Below are positions 1 through 8,765 of a DNA stretch of 64,000 bases, piece after piece. This DNA is from RGIG2134 sp964461115 (lineage in GTDB: Bacteria > Cyanobacteriota > Vampirovibrionia > Gastranaerophilales > Gastranaerophilaceae): contig CAYWSX010000011.1 of NCBI GenBank assembly GCA_964461115.1, positions 1-64,000 of the forward strand, read 5' to 3'. The notes below the pieces were generated by a model. The model did not search any database. It was not told the origin of the DNA and was given only the letters and a program-made list of their open reading frames with translations. A program made the position numbers and the translations under genes. Each line of letters opens with the position of its first letter. Within the stretch, counting starts at the first letter, position 1.

Positions 1-2
1 GG

Positions 3-1715
3 TGGGGGCAAACCTTAGAAGATGAAAGTGATAAAAAATTCACTTTTTTCGGAAAAATTTACTTTCTTCTGCTCTTTATCTTTAAAAAGATTTTAAAAAC
101 CTCAAAATGCCTTGAACAAAAAAACGGTTATACGATGGCGGAAACTTTAATTACGCTGCTGATTGTCGCACTAATAACGGTAATCGCAATAAGTGTAATT
201 AATAACAATGCAATTAAACGAAAAGTAATCTTGACCCAATACGATAGTATTTATTCGCAGCTTTCAGATTTGGTGTCGTTAACTGCACAAAACTCTGAAA
301 AAAATTATGACATCTATTCAACAGAGCCACTAACAATGAAGAATCTGAAATGTACAAATGAAGATGATTTGTCAAAATGTCTCAAAATAGCGTTGTTGAA
401 GAATTCTCCGACATCTCAAACAACATCAAATTCGAACGAAACATTTAAAAATTATGTAGAAACAAATACCGCCCTTCAGGCAATATTTCAAGAAATAATC
501 GAAACAGCCAGTCTACCTGTATTTACTCTTCCTTCATCAGCTCAGGTCGCAGTGGCTTATTTCGATAAAAGCTGCAATACCGAAATTCCTGTTTACAAAA
601 AAGGAAATACGGTAGAAACGATTAGAGCTTGCGGATTTCTTCTGGCAGATGTAAATAATATTAAAAAACCAAATAACTATGCTCAAGCAAACAAATTCAA
701 AGATACGTTTCTCATGCCTATAACTAAAAATGGTTTGGAGCGTTCTCAATATGTTCTAAATGAAACTGCAGGCTGTTCAAATTCCGAAACTTACAACCCT
801 GATATGCATTCTTGTTCGAACAACAGAAATATTTGTCCGAATGATTATTTTTACAATCAAATAACTTATAACTCAGAAAAAATGATACGCCAAAATGTAC
901 GATACGAAGGCGTAGACTGTTGGGAATACAAATGTAAAGACGGAACACCTTTGACGATAAGAGAGCAGTGCCTCGGACATGAACTATGCCGATTCGGAAA
1001 CGAATGGGATGAATCAGCCAAAGCCTGCGTATGTAAAGCTCCGAACAATGCAGATTTGACAATTATAAATGAAGAAGAAGTAAGTTTTTGTCATTCTCCC
1101 TGCCAAAACGGTCAAGATTGGGATAAAAATTCTATTCAATGTACTTGCCAAAAAGGAGCTGAAGACGAAGGATACTGCCATTTACCTTGTATAGGCGGGC
1201 AAAGCTGGAATTATTCTTCAAAAGCCTGTCAGTGCCCAAGCGGACAAAATTGGAGCGGTTCGCAGTGTGTTACCTGCGGTTCAAATCAATATTGGAACGG
1301 GACATCTTGTCAGTGTAATGCAGGTTATACGTGGAGCGGCGCACAATGCAAAATTGCTAAAGAATGCAGGTATGATGAATCATCGTATGTCGAAGGTCTC
1401 AATTTGGCTACAAATTTAGGTGGCGGTTGTGGAACCATTACAATCCAAACAAGGTTTGTTTGGGCGGGTGCGGAATATTATAGGGCTAATTTTGATTATT
1501 GTCGTTCTTGTGGTTTCGGAAATTGGTGTATGCCTAACTCACTTTTGGACCCAAATGTATCAAACAATATTTTGCAAGAAAAATTTCCAGGGGGTATTTA
1601 CAGCGGTAGTTATAAATATAGTTTTGGCGCACAAAGATTCTCGCATAACGGAACCGGCCAATCTGCAACTGTTGGTGCCTTGAGTAAAAAGGAAATCTGT
1701 CGTGAACCAATTTAG
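3..1715 (+). CDS. Cysteine-rich prepilin-like protein (5' end outside window)
   Basis: The reading frame is open to the window edge. The first ATG is at 135, but the prepilin cleavage motif NGYTMAETLITLLIV begins upstream of it, so that ATG cannot be the start. Reading back gives a leader ending in EDESDKKFTFF, which resembles the leader of the prepilin at 38.9 kb. After processing at G/Y, E5 and a hydrophobic helix of about 20 residues follow, as in type IV/II pseudopilins. From about 820 to 1360 there is a run of cysteine pairs in a loose repeat C-x2-GQ-x-W-x(n)-C-x-C (CQNGQDW, CIGGQSW, CPSGQNW, CGSNQYW, CNAGYTW), resembling EGF-like disulfide repeats. The C-terminus lacks the tail-collar ending of the other prepilins here. 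It overlaps tadC convergently by 4 bp. It is likely a surface or pilus-tip minor pilin; the function is inferred. Confidence 0.75.
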   Translation, partial: WGQTLEDESDKKFTFFGKIYFLLLFIFKKILKTSKCLEQKNGYTMAETLITLLIVALITVIAISVINNNAIKRKVILTQYDSIYSQLSDLVSLTAQNSEKNYDIYSTEPLTMKNLKCTNEDDLSKCLKIALLKNSPTSQTTSNSNETFKNYVETNTALQAIFQEIIETASLPVFTLPSSAQVAVAYFDKSCNTEIPVYKKGNTVETIRACGFLLADVNNIKKPNNYAQANKFKDTFLMPITKNGLERSQYVLNETAGCSNSETYNPDMHSCSNNRNICPNDYFYNQITYNSEKMIRQNVRYEGVDCWEYKCKDGTPLTIREQCLGHELCRFGNEWDESAKACVCKAPNNADLTIINEEEVSFCHSPCQNGQDWDKNSIQCTCQKGAEDEGYCHLPCIGGQSWNYSSKACQCPSGQNWSGSQCVTCGSNQYWNGTSCQCNAGYTWSGAQCKIAKECRYDESSYVEGLNLATNLGGGCGTITIQTRFVWAGAEYYRANFDYCRSCGFGNWCMPNSLLDPNVSNNILQEKFPGGIYSGSYKYSFGAQRFSHNGTGQSATVGALSKKEICREPI

Positions 1716-2605
1716 AAATTCATATTGGTGCTGATTTTTATTAATGCCGGGTAGAGAATTATCAGAAAAATCGCAGGCAGCATAAATAAAACCATCGGAA
1801 TTGTCATTTTACTTGCGGCTTGCTGCGAAAGTTCTTCGATACGCTGCTTTTTTCGTGTCCGAACTGAATCGCAATACGCATCAAGCGATTGCGTAATACT
1901 TGTACCCAGTTTGTCGGTCTGAATTAACAACGCAACAAAAGATTTTACCTCTGCATTAGGGTTGCAGATAGCCATATTACGGTAGGCCTCCTGCTTGGTC
2001 AACCCTGAAAGTACGTCACGGTTGAGTCTGTCAAATTCCTTTGCCACAACTTTTGATGTAAGTGCAAACTCGCTGGCCACACGATTTAACGCACTGTCAA
2101 GCCCGAGTCCTGCTTTGATACAAATTGAAAGCAGGTCGATAGCGTCAGGCAGGTTGCGGATGAATTCTTTTTGACGTTGCGCGATTCTCTGCCTGAGAGC
2201 TATTTCCGGGAACTTATACACGATTAACAGAATAAAAATGGCAGCAGCGAGATTTATTAATGAAAATCCAAATCCCGATAGCGCAGCAAGAATAATAAAT
2301 CCACCAACAAATACTCCAATCAGCCGTCTGCCTTCAAAAATCAGCACATTGTCCTCGTTAGAATCTTCGCCTGCCTGCATTAGCAGTAATTTATTCTTTG
2401 CAATCTGTTCCTTATTTTTTTTGTTGTCTTTGCCGTAGGCGCCAACAATTTCTGCGATATTCTTTGCTATGCTTTTGGCGTAGCGGCGCTGTCTTTTGGC
2501 AATTTTCCCTATGCGGACTTCCAGGAGGCTCTTTTCCTCATATAAAAGGAAGAAAGTCATCATTGCAATTGCTATTCCGAGTGTCAGTGAAATGATTGTT
2601 GTCAT
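1712..2605 (-). CDS. tadC: Tad pilus inner-membrane platform protein TadC
   Basis: This 297-aa protein belongs to the type II secretion F (GspF/TadC) family. It has an N-terminal membrane segment (about residues 3-20), a hydrophobic pair near 98-135, a cytoplasmic helical GspF domain (LPDAIDLLSICIKAGLGLD, then the DKLGTSITQSL stretch) and a C-terminal membrane helix. Together with TadB it should form the inner-membrane base on which the TadA ATPase acts to extrude Flp-type pilins. It is the last gene of a minus-strand operon cpaB-secretin-cpaE-tadA-tadB-tadC and starts 12 bp after tadB ends. Confidence 0.9.
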   Translation of the reverse strand: MTTIISLTLGIAIAMMTFFLLYEEKSLLEVRIGKIAKRQRRYAKSIAKNIAEIVGAYGKDNKKNKEQIAKNKLLLMQAGEDSNEDNVLIFEGRRLIGVFVGGFIILAALSGFGFSLINLAAAIFILLIVYKFPEIALRQRIAQRQKEFIRNLPDAIDLLSICIKAGLGLDSALNRVASEFALTSKVVAKEFDRLNRDVLSGLTKQEAYRNMAICNPNAEVKSFVALLIQTDKLGTSITQSLDAYCDSVRTRKKQRIEELSQQAASKMTIPMVLFMLPAIFLIILYPALIKISTNMNF

Positions 2606-2617
2606 TCGTTTTTTTAC

Positions 2618-3583
2618 CTACATTTCGATGTTTGTAATTTTGTTTATCGAGTATAATCCGAGCAAAGTCAGAAATACCGCTCCTAAAAGTGCTAAATTCC
2701 CTTGCTGTGTTTTCAAAAGAGGCTCCATATACTCAGGGCTTAGTAAAAATATTCCGCCGCCGACTATTGGAGGCATAAGGCTCAAGACAAGCCCTGAAAA
2801 ACGCGTTTGAGCTGTTTGGGCTCTTAGCTGTCCCAAAAGTTTGAAGCGTTCACGAATGGTTGCCGAAAGCCCGTCTAACAGTTCCGCCAAATTCCCCCCG
2901 ACATCTCGTTGAATCAATACGGCTGTGATAAAAAACTTCAAATCAAGACTGGCAGGAATAATTTTTATCATGCTGTTTAGGGCGTCTTTTACGTCAATTC
3001 CCAATGAAATTTCATCCACAGCTGTTTTGAACACATTACTCACGGGCTGAGGCATTTCTTGCACTACAGTCTCGAACGACGCCATAAGCGGGTGCCCCGC
3101 TCTTAGAGAGCTGGATATCATGTTCAAAGCGTCGGGGAATTGCTGAGTAAACATTTGCAGCCGTTTATTGATATTAATCCGCAAAATTAAGGAAGGAATA
3201 ACCACCCCAATAAGTCCCAAAGGTGCGTAATGAGGACTTATAACCCCGATTAAGGCGGCAAAAACTACTCCACAGAGCAAACTCAGAAAAATAAAGGTAT
3301 CAACTTGCAATTTAGAATTGGCAAGGAAAAGAGAGTTTTTTATCTTCTCACTGGTTTTAAAATTCCTTAAAAACTGTCCCAGAAAACGAACACGGTATGT
3401 TGTATCTGATACAAGCAATGAGATTTTTTCTTCGATTTCCTTATCATTTTTGAAAGATTTATTTTTTATTTTTTCAAGACGCTTTTGAGTAGGATCTTTT
3501 GGCTTTGCAGAAGGCAACAAAAGTATCATGCAAATCAAAAAGCTTGATATTCCCAATAAAATACTCAAAAATGTTGCGTTCAT
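2618..3583 (-). CDS. tadB: Tad pilus inner-membrane platform protein TadB
   Basis: This 321-aa GspF-family protein has an N-terminal membrane helix, a hydrophobic pair at about 95-135, the motif FPDALNMISSSLRAGHPLM typical of TadB, and a C-terminal helical hairpin. It pairs with TadC in the Tad secretion platform. Its ATG overlaps the tadA stop by 4 bp (ATGA), indicating translational coupling. Confidence 0.9.
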   Translation of the reverse strand: MNATFLSILLGISSFLICMILLLPSAKPKDPTQKRLEKIKNKSFKNDKEIEEKISLLVSDTTYRVRFLGQFLRNFKTSEKIKNSLFLANSKLQVDTFIFLSLLCGVVFAALIGVISPHYAPLGLIGVVIPSLILRININKRLQMFTQQFPDALNMISSSLRAGHPLMASFETVVQEMPQPVSNVFKTAVDEISLGIDVKDALNSMIKIIPASLDLKFFITAVLIQRDVGGNLAELLDGLSATIRERFKLLGQLRAQTAQTRFSGLVLSLMPPIVGGGIFLLSPEYMEPLLKTQQGNLALLGAVFLTLLGLYSINKITNIEM

Positions 3584-5055
3584 TTTCTGAGCCTTTGCGC
3601 AAGAGCGTTATTCTGCATTAGTCTGGTCTTAACCGGTGCTGCGTTTTGCAGTTGTTTTGCAAGCATATCAGGATTCATGTTCGCATAAGTGTGCTTGTGT
3701 TCTTTATTGAAGACAGAAAGGTCAAAATGGAAGCCTTTTATGCTGCATTTTTCAACGAATTCGGGACGCGTGCCTGTTGAAACATGAATTCCAATAACTT
3801 TTCCGTTTTCAACGCCGATTTGCTCAAACTTAAAAATTTCCTGCATTGAAATCACGTTTTCCTCCATACCGGTTATTTCTGAAATTGAAGTGATTTTTCT
3901 TGTTCCATCGGAAAGGCGGCTTACTTGTAGAATAAAATTTACGGCAGAAGAGATTTGGGATTTTATGTTTTTGTCGGGAAGATTTATTCCGGCAAAAAGA
4001 ACCATAGTCTCCAGCCTTGAAAGTGCATCACGCGGAGAGTTTGCGTGAAGGGTTGTTAATGAACCGTCATGACCGGTATTCATTGCTTGTAGCATATCAA
4101 GAGCTTCCGAGCCGCGGCATTCGCCGACTACAATCCTGTCGGGGCGCATTCTGAGAGCGTTTATAACAAGTTCTCGCGCAGCAATCTGTCCCGTACCTTC
4201 GATGTTCGAAGGGCGAGTCTCAAGACGCACTACGTGTTCTTGTTTCAGAGATAATTCCGCTGAATCTTCAATTGTGATAATTCTTTCATCCTGCGGTATT
4301 TCTTCGGACAAACTGTTTAGCAAAGTTGTTTTACCTGCGCCTGTACCTCCGCTAATGACAATATTTGCGCGGGCTTTGACAACGGTTTTTAAGAATTCAG
4401 CCATTTCGAGGGAAATTGCGCCCCATTTTAGAAGGCTGGAAAGAGAGCCCGCATCCCCTTTGAATTTTCTTATTGAAAGTGAGGGGCCGTCAATCGCAAG
4501 CGGCGGAATTATAGCGTTTACACGACTTCCGTCAGGCAAGCGAGCGTCCACCATTGGTGATTTTTCATCAATGCGTCGTCCTACTTTGGAAACAATACGC
4601 TCAATAATATTTTTCAGGTGGTTATTGTCTTTGAATGTGATTTTGGTTTTTTGAAGCTTACCGTTCTTTTCAACATATATGCTTTTGGCGCCGTTAACGA
4701 GAATATCCGAAATATTCGGATCATCCAGAAGAGGGTCAAGAGGTCCGAACCCTTTTGCTTCCTGTACTATTTCGCGTACAAGGCGTTCTTTTTCCACTCT
4801 GTTCAACGGTACGGATTTGAAACTGGTTTCAAGCTGGTTGTCGATGAATTGGCGGATTAATTCTTTTTGTTCTTCGTCATTATAGTTGACCCAAGTCGGT
4901 GTAGCATTTACTTTTTCAATTAAGAGGGCATGAATCCGCTCTTTCAGCTGGCTGAACTCAGCACTAACTTCTCCTGCTTGAAAAAGAAGGTCGTACGCAA
5001 TTTCATCATGCGTATTTTTTTCAGGTTGTCGATTTAGTCTGTCTTTAAGTGACAA
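3580..5055 (-). CDS. tadA: Tad pilus assembly ATPase TadA/CpaF
   Basis: This 491-aa secretion ATPase of the GspE/VirB11 superfamily powers pilin export and assembly. Visible motifs are Walker A GGTGAGKTT at about 236-244, the Asp-box region ITIEDSAEL, Walker B-like RIVVGECRGSEALD at about 307-320, and the His box HDGSLTTLHA. The N-terminal helical domain (1-100) is typical of CpaF. The start is TTG, supported by an AAGGA Shine-Dalgarno sequence about 7-8 nt upstream; no in-frame ATG lies nearby. It is translationally coupled to tadB downstream and preceded by cpaE. Confidence 0.93.
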   Translation of the reverse strand: MSLKDRLNRQPEKNTHDEIAYDLLFQAGEVSAEFSQLKERIHALLIEKVNATPTWVNYNDEEQKELIRQFIDNQLETSFKSVPLNRVEKERLVREIVQEAKGFGPLDPLLDDPNISDILVNGAKSIYVEKNGKLQKTKITFKDNNHLKNIIERIVSKVGRRIDEKSPMVDARLPDGSRVNAIIPPLAIDGPSLSIRKFKGDAGSLSSLLKWGAISLEMAEFLKTVVKARANIVISGGTGAGKTTLLNSLSEEIPQDERIITIEDSAELSLKQEHVVRLETRPSNIEGTGQIAARELVINALRMRPDRIVVGECRGSEALDMLQAMNTGHDGSLTTLHANSPRDALSRLETMVLFAGINLPDKNIKSQISSAVNFILQVSRLSDGTRKITSISEITGMEENVISMQEIFKFEQIGVENGKVIGIHVSTGTRPEFVEKCSIKGFHFDLSVFNKEHKHTYANMNPDMLAKQLQNAAPVKTRLMQNNALAQRLRK

Positions 5056-5076
5056 TTTTGTTTCCTTTTTGATTTT

Positions 5077-6279
5077 CTACTTTTTAAAAAGCCCGAGAAG
5101 ATTGAAGTTCCCTGCTCTTTGGGTTTTCTTGGACGGCTGAGCTGTAATCATATTGTCTGAAAGCATTGCCGCAAGGTCGCGGTAATTTTTTGCAATATTT
5201 GAGTCCGGATTTACCATTCCGACAGGAATTCCCTTATTTATTGCTGACATTATCGTGTAATAATTATTCGGGATTTTCCAATGAATTTTTCTGTCCAAAA
5301 CGTCTTCTACATCCTCAGTTTTTATTTCCTCGTTTTCCATATAGCGGTTGAGTATGATTTTTGCCTTATCTTTGCTGTAACCGAGGCGGTCAAAAAGTTC
5401 TAAGCAACGTTGGCAGTTGCGTATTGCAGGAAGATTTACAATTGTGACAAGCAAAATCAGATCGGAGTTGTCCAGCACCGTAATTGTTTTTCCGTCAAAA
5501 TTTGAGCCCGTATCTACCACAATGTACGAAAAAGTTTCTTTCAACACATCAAAAAGCTTGGAAATTTGGTCGGAAGTTATGTCTTCAGCTTGTTCAAGAT
5601 ATGGCGGGTCTGCGAGCACATATAGGCTGGTATCCTTGTATTTTTCAAGTGTTGAGAGCAAAAACGTCTCGTCAACGCGGTTTATGTTGCTCATTACGTA
5701 AGAAATGTCAAAACTCGGGTTTAAATCAAGAAACGTTGTGACGTCTCCAAGCTGCAAATTCAAGTCGATTAGCGCAACTTTTTCTTTCGTAAGATTTGCA
5801 AGTTCAAGCGCTAAATTTACCGCAATGGCTGTTTTTCCTATTCCGCCTTTGTTTGAGAAGGTTGAGATAATTTTGCATTTTGAATTTTCCGAGAGATTTC
5901 CGAGTGCCAAGTCACGCATTTTTAGGATAGCGTCTTTGACCTCTTTTTCTTTAAGCGGTTTTGTTAAAAACTCGCGAACCCCTATTCTCATTGCCTTGAT
6001 GACTAAATCTGCATCTGAATTGTAGCTTGTTACAATAACTTTGGCTTGTTTGTTTAAGCTTGTAATTTTGTTAATCAACTCAAAAGTTGCATCGGGGTCG
6101 TCGGAGATGTCTGCGATAATTATATTTGAGCGATTTTCAACAACATAATTGTATGCATCAAAAACATTTGAAAACTCGTGATCCAAATGTATTTCGGAAA
6201 TATCTTGAATATAATTTCGAAGAATCTTTTTTGTAGAATCTTCTTTATCAATTATAACTATACTTGCTGCGTTGTTCAT
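5077..6279 (-). CDS. cpaE: Tad pilus localisation protein CpaE/TadZ (receiver + MinD-like ATPase)
   Basis: This 400-aa protein carries a receiver-like domain at residues about 5-125 (IIIADISDD around the phospho-acceptor position, conserved Lys in FLTKPL), then a MinD/ParA-family ATPase with the deviant Walker A KGGIGKT at about 144-150. In Tad systems CpaE/TadZ positions the secretion apparatus at a cell pole or focus. The start ATG has an AAGGA Shine-Dalgarno sequence. Whether the receiver domain is phosphorylated cannot be judged here. Confidence 0.9.
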   Translation of the reverse strand: MNNAASIVIIDKEDSTKKILRNYIQDISEIHLDHEFSNVFDAYNYVVENRSNIIIADISDDPDATFELINKITSLNKQAKVIVTSYNSDADLVIKAMRIGVREFLTKPLKEKEVKDAILKMRDLALGNLSENSKCKIISTFSNKGGIGKTAIAVNLALELANLTKEKVALIDLNLQLGDVTTFLDLNPSFDISYVMSNINRVDETFLLSTLEKYKDTSLYVLADPPYLEQAEDITSDQISKLFDVLKETFSYIVVDTGSNFDGKTITVLDNSDLILLVTIVNLPAIRNCQRCLELFDRLGYSKDKAKIILNRYMENEEIKTEDVEDVLDRKIHWKIPNNYYTIMSAINKGIPVGMVNPDSNIAKNYRDLAAMLSDNMITAQPSKKTQRAGNFNLLGLFKK

Positions 6280-6294
6280 TTTATTTTCCTTATT

Positions 6295-7644
6295 TTAAAG
6301 GGTTTCCCTTGTTTCTTGATCCATTTCAACAATTTTCGGAGTTATAAAAATTACAAGCTCCGTATCGTCTTTAGTGTCTTGGAAGTTTGTGAAAAGCGCT
6401 CCCAGCACAGGTACATTCGAAATCCAAGGAATTTTTGTCTTACTTTTACTGCTTGTCTGTTTTAATAAACCTGCGAGAATAAGGGTTTCTCCGTCGCCAA
6501 GTTCAACGGTGGTATCAACTTTGCGTGTTTTGAATCCGGGGATACGTCCGCCGCCCTGCTGCTCAATCGCAATCGAGTCATCGATTTCACTCACTTCAGG
6601 AGAGAGTTTCAGGACAACTCTGTTTGATTTTTCCATAATCTGCGGCTTAAAGTTTAGGATTACACCTGTATTTTTAAATTGGTAGGAAACTTGACCGTAT
6701 TGACCGATTCCGGACGGAACAGGGACTTCATTACCTACGTTGAAGCTTGCCTCGGCATTATCCATAGCGAGGAGTTTCGGTTCAGCAAGAACCTTAATCT
6801 GTCCGTTCTTTTCACCTGCACTGATTGAGAAAGCAAGTTTTGCAGAGTTGTTTGCAAAAATGTATTGCAATCCGTTCAATGAACCGTCAAACATTCCGTA
6901 ATTTAAGTTACCTAGCCTTGGCAGTCCTGAATTTTGGTACCCTTGACCAAATGCAAATTGCGTGGAGAGCTGATTTGTAAAATTTCTCGAGGCTTCTGTG
7001 ATTTTTACCTCCAAAAGCACCTGTTTTGTAGGGCTTTCAGACATATCAACAAGGTTAAAATTATATGCTTTTGCGAGATTTTTAATTTTTTCTTTTGTGT
7101 TTGTAGAAGAGATGTGTCCGGAAAGAACAATTCCGTCGTCTGTAAAAATCAGGTTAGCATTCTCGTTAGGGGCAATTTCTTCAACTGCCTGCAAAAATGC
7201 GTCTGAGTCCTGCTGTACAATCAGATTGTAAAAAACAGGTTGATTGTTGCTTCCCCAAAAAATAAGGCTTGTTCTTCCCGCTTTTTTGCCGTTTAAGAGA
7301 AGTTCTTTAGGTGAAAGCAATACGATATCTGCATATTGAGGCTCTGTAATAGAAACACGAGTTACGGGTTCATCGAATTTTAAAAGTTGAGACTTTCCGA
7401 CGATTCCGTATAATTTTTCGTTTCTGTCCTTGACTTCTGCCGATAATTTAACAGGATTTGAGCTGTTACTGTTTCTGAGGTTGTTGACCGGCTTTATTTG
7501 GCGCTCAATTCCGCCTTGCGGTTCTGCAATTATGGAATCATAGTTGAGTTTTCGGTCTGCGTATGCGTTTTGAGGAAAAATCAGTACCGACAATGCTATT
7601 GCCGTGATTAATGTTGTTAAAATTTTATAGAAAGTTTGTTTCAA
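6295..7644 (-). CDS. cpaC: Tad-type outer-membrane secretin CpaC/RcpA
   Basis: This 449-aa protein has a Sec signal peptide ending near AYA (residue about 29), an N-terminal pilus-and-BON-like region (LYGIVGKSQLLKF; then DGIVLSGHISSTNTKEKIK) and the C-terminal secretin barrel domain with EVPVPSG, VDTTVELGDGETLILAGL and the VPVLGALF signature. It forms the multimeric outer-membrane channel for the Tad pilus. The TTG start is supported by a strong GAGG Shine-Dalgarno sequence 5-6 nt upstream. Confidence 0.92.
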   Translation of the reverse strand: MKQTFYKILTTLITAIALSVLIFPQNAYADRKLNYDSIIAEPQGGIERQIKPVNNLRNSNSSNPVKLSAEVKDRNEKLYGIVGKSQLLKFDEPVTRVSITEPQYADIVLLSPKELLLNGKKAGRTSLIFWGSNNQPVFYNLIVQQDSDAFLQAVEEIAPNENANLIFTDDGIVLSGHISSTNTKEKIKNLAKAYNFNLVDMSESPTKQVLLEVKITEASRNFTNQLSTQFAFGQGYQNSGLPRLGNLNYGMFDGSLNGLQYIFANNSAKLAFSISAGEKNGQIKVLAEPKLLAMDNAEASFNVGNEVPVPSGIGQYGQVSYQFKNTGVILNFKPQIMEKSNRVVLKLSPEVSEIDDSIAIEQQGGGRIPGFKTRKVDTTVELGDGETLILAGLLKQTSSKSKTKIPWISNVPVLGALFTNFQDTKDDTELVIFITPKIVEMDQETRETL

Positions 7645-7657
7645 TTTTTCCTCTTAA

Positions 7658-8593
7658 TTAATCAAAGTTTACGTGAGTTTTGTTGCTAGCCTCAATGATT
7701 TCAACAGTTTTAGGCTTCTTTTTTGGCACAACAGGCGCCGGCATTTCGTTTATCGAAGAATCTTCATAAGTTTGCACCGTTGGCAGCGAAGGCAAAGAAG
7801 ACATTGCAGGCAGCGGTGAGTTGTAGCCATAGTTATAGCCGGCATTGTGAAAGCCGCTGTTTCCGCCGTAATTTTCTGAAACCTGTTTTTTGCCGACAAT
7901 CACGGTGTCATCACCCGCAGGACGCATAACCAGAAGAATTTTGCCTGAAGAGTATATTTCTACAAGCTGCTGGATTTTATCGACAGGCACTTCAAATGTT
8001 GCGGTTTTTGCATTTGTTATGGTTAAATTTTTATCTGTTTTGTCTGTATTCTCAGTATTTTCCAATGACAAGATTTTTACTTTTGAAAGAACAAATTGGC
8101 TGTTTTTAGATTTTGAAAACACATCTACAATCGCTCCTGATTTCATTTGCGGTGAAAGTCCATCGAGTGCCGATGTTGAAAGTGTAAGCGCGCGGTAACC
8201 TTCTCTGAGACCTTGCGAATTGGCTTTTGAGGGTGAAACAACACCCGTAAAAACGAAACCTGTCAAAACCTGCCCGTTTTTAACCGGCTCCAGGAGCACG
8301 TTCCCGACTACCATATCAGCAGATGAAAGCCCGTCCGGCTGTTCTTCTCCGAATGCAACAGATTTTATATCACTTTCGGTGATGGTATCCCCCGGCTGCA
8401 TGTCGCGAACGGCAGTTAAATAAGTATATTGACCCTCAGAGACCGTCTTTTGATTAAGTTCCATAACTTTTATCAGCTGGTCTTTTTCTTTAATCTGCTG
8501 CTGCATTTTAGAAAAAGTATTCAGCGCGACGCAGGAGACAACAACCCCCACAACCAATGATAATAGTATTTTTCGTGTATTTTTATTCGCCAT
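7658..8593 (-). CDS. cpaB: Flp/Tad pilus assembly protein CpaB/RcpC
   Basis: This 311-aa protein has one N-terminal membrane helix (residues about 8-26), a SAF domain with the motif AVRDMQPGDTITESDI, and the RcpC-like segment LSTSALDGLSPQMKSGAIVD. It is an envelope protein that works with the secretin. It is first in the Tad operon. The ATG lacks a clear Shine-Dalgarno sequence. A TATTAT box sits exactly 6 nt before it, and a second, better promoter lies at 8630-8658. Confidence 0.88.
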   Translation of the reverse strand: MANKNTRKILLSLVVGVVVSCVALNTFSKMQQQIKEKDQLIKVMELNQKTVSEGQYTYLTAVRDMQPGDTITESDIKSVAFGEEQPDGLSSADMVVGNVLLEPVKNGQVLTGFVFTGVVSPSKANSQGLREGYRALTLSTSALDGLSPQMKSGAIVDVFSKSKNSQFVLSKVKILSLENTENTDKTDKNLTITNAKTATFEVPVDKIQQLVEIYSSGKILLVMRPAGDDTVIVGKKQVSENYGGNSGFHNAGYNYGYNSPLPAMSSLPSLPTVQTYEDSSINEMPAPVVPKKKPKTVEIIEASNKTHVNFD

Positions 8594-8629
8594 TTGTGAA
8601 TAATATTCTTCCGCGTCTATTCTTAGCCA

Positions 8630-8658
8630 ATTATACCCTTTATAGCAATATAGTACAA
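8630..8658 (-). promoter_or_regulatory. Putative sigma70-type promoter of the Tad operon
   Basis: On the minus strand TTGTAC (8653-8658) is separated by 17 bp from a perfect TATAAT (8630-8635), about 37 bp upstream of the cpaB ATG. The intergenic region is divergent with the DegT aminotransferase gene. Confidence 0.6.
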
Positions 8659-8765
8659 CATTTTTGATATTATTTACACAAGAAGCGAATTTTTTATAAA
8701 GAATATGTAAAGGCGCGGTTAATTGGTGCTAAAATTATTTTATGGATAGTTAAAGGGAGATTAAC

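Noticed and set aside
135..1715. ATG 135 as the start of the first prepilin
   Set aside because: The cleavage-site Gly-Tyr and basic leader lie upstream of it in the same frame, so translation must start earlier.
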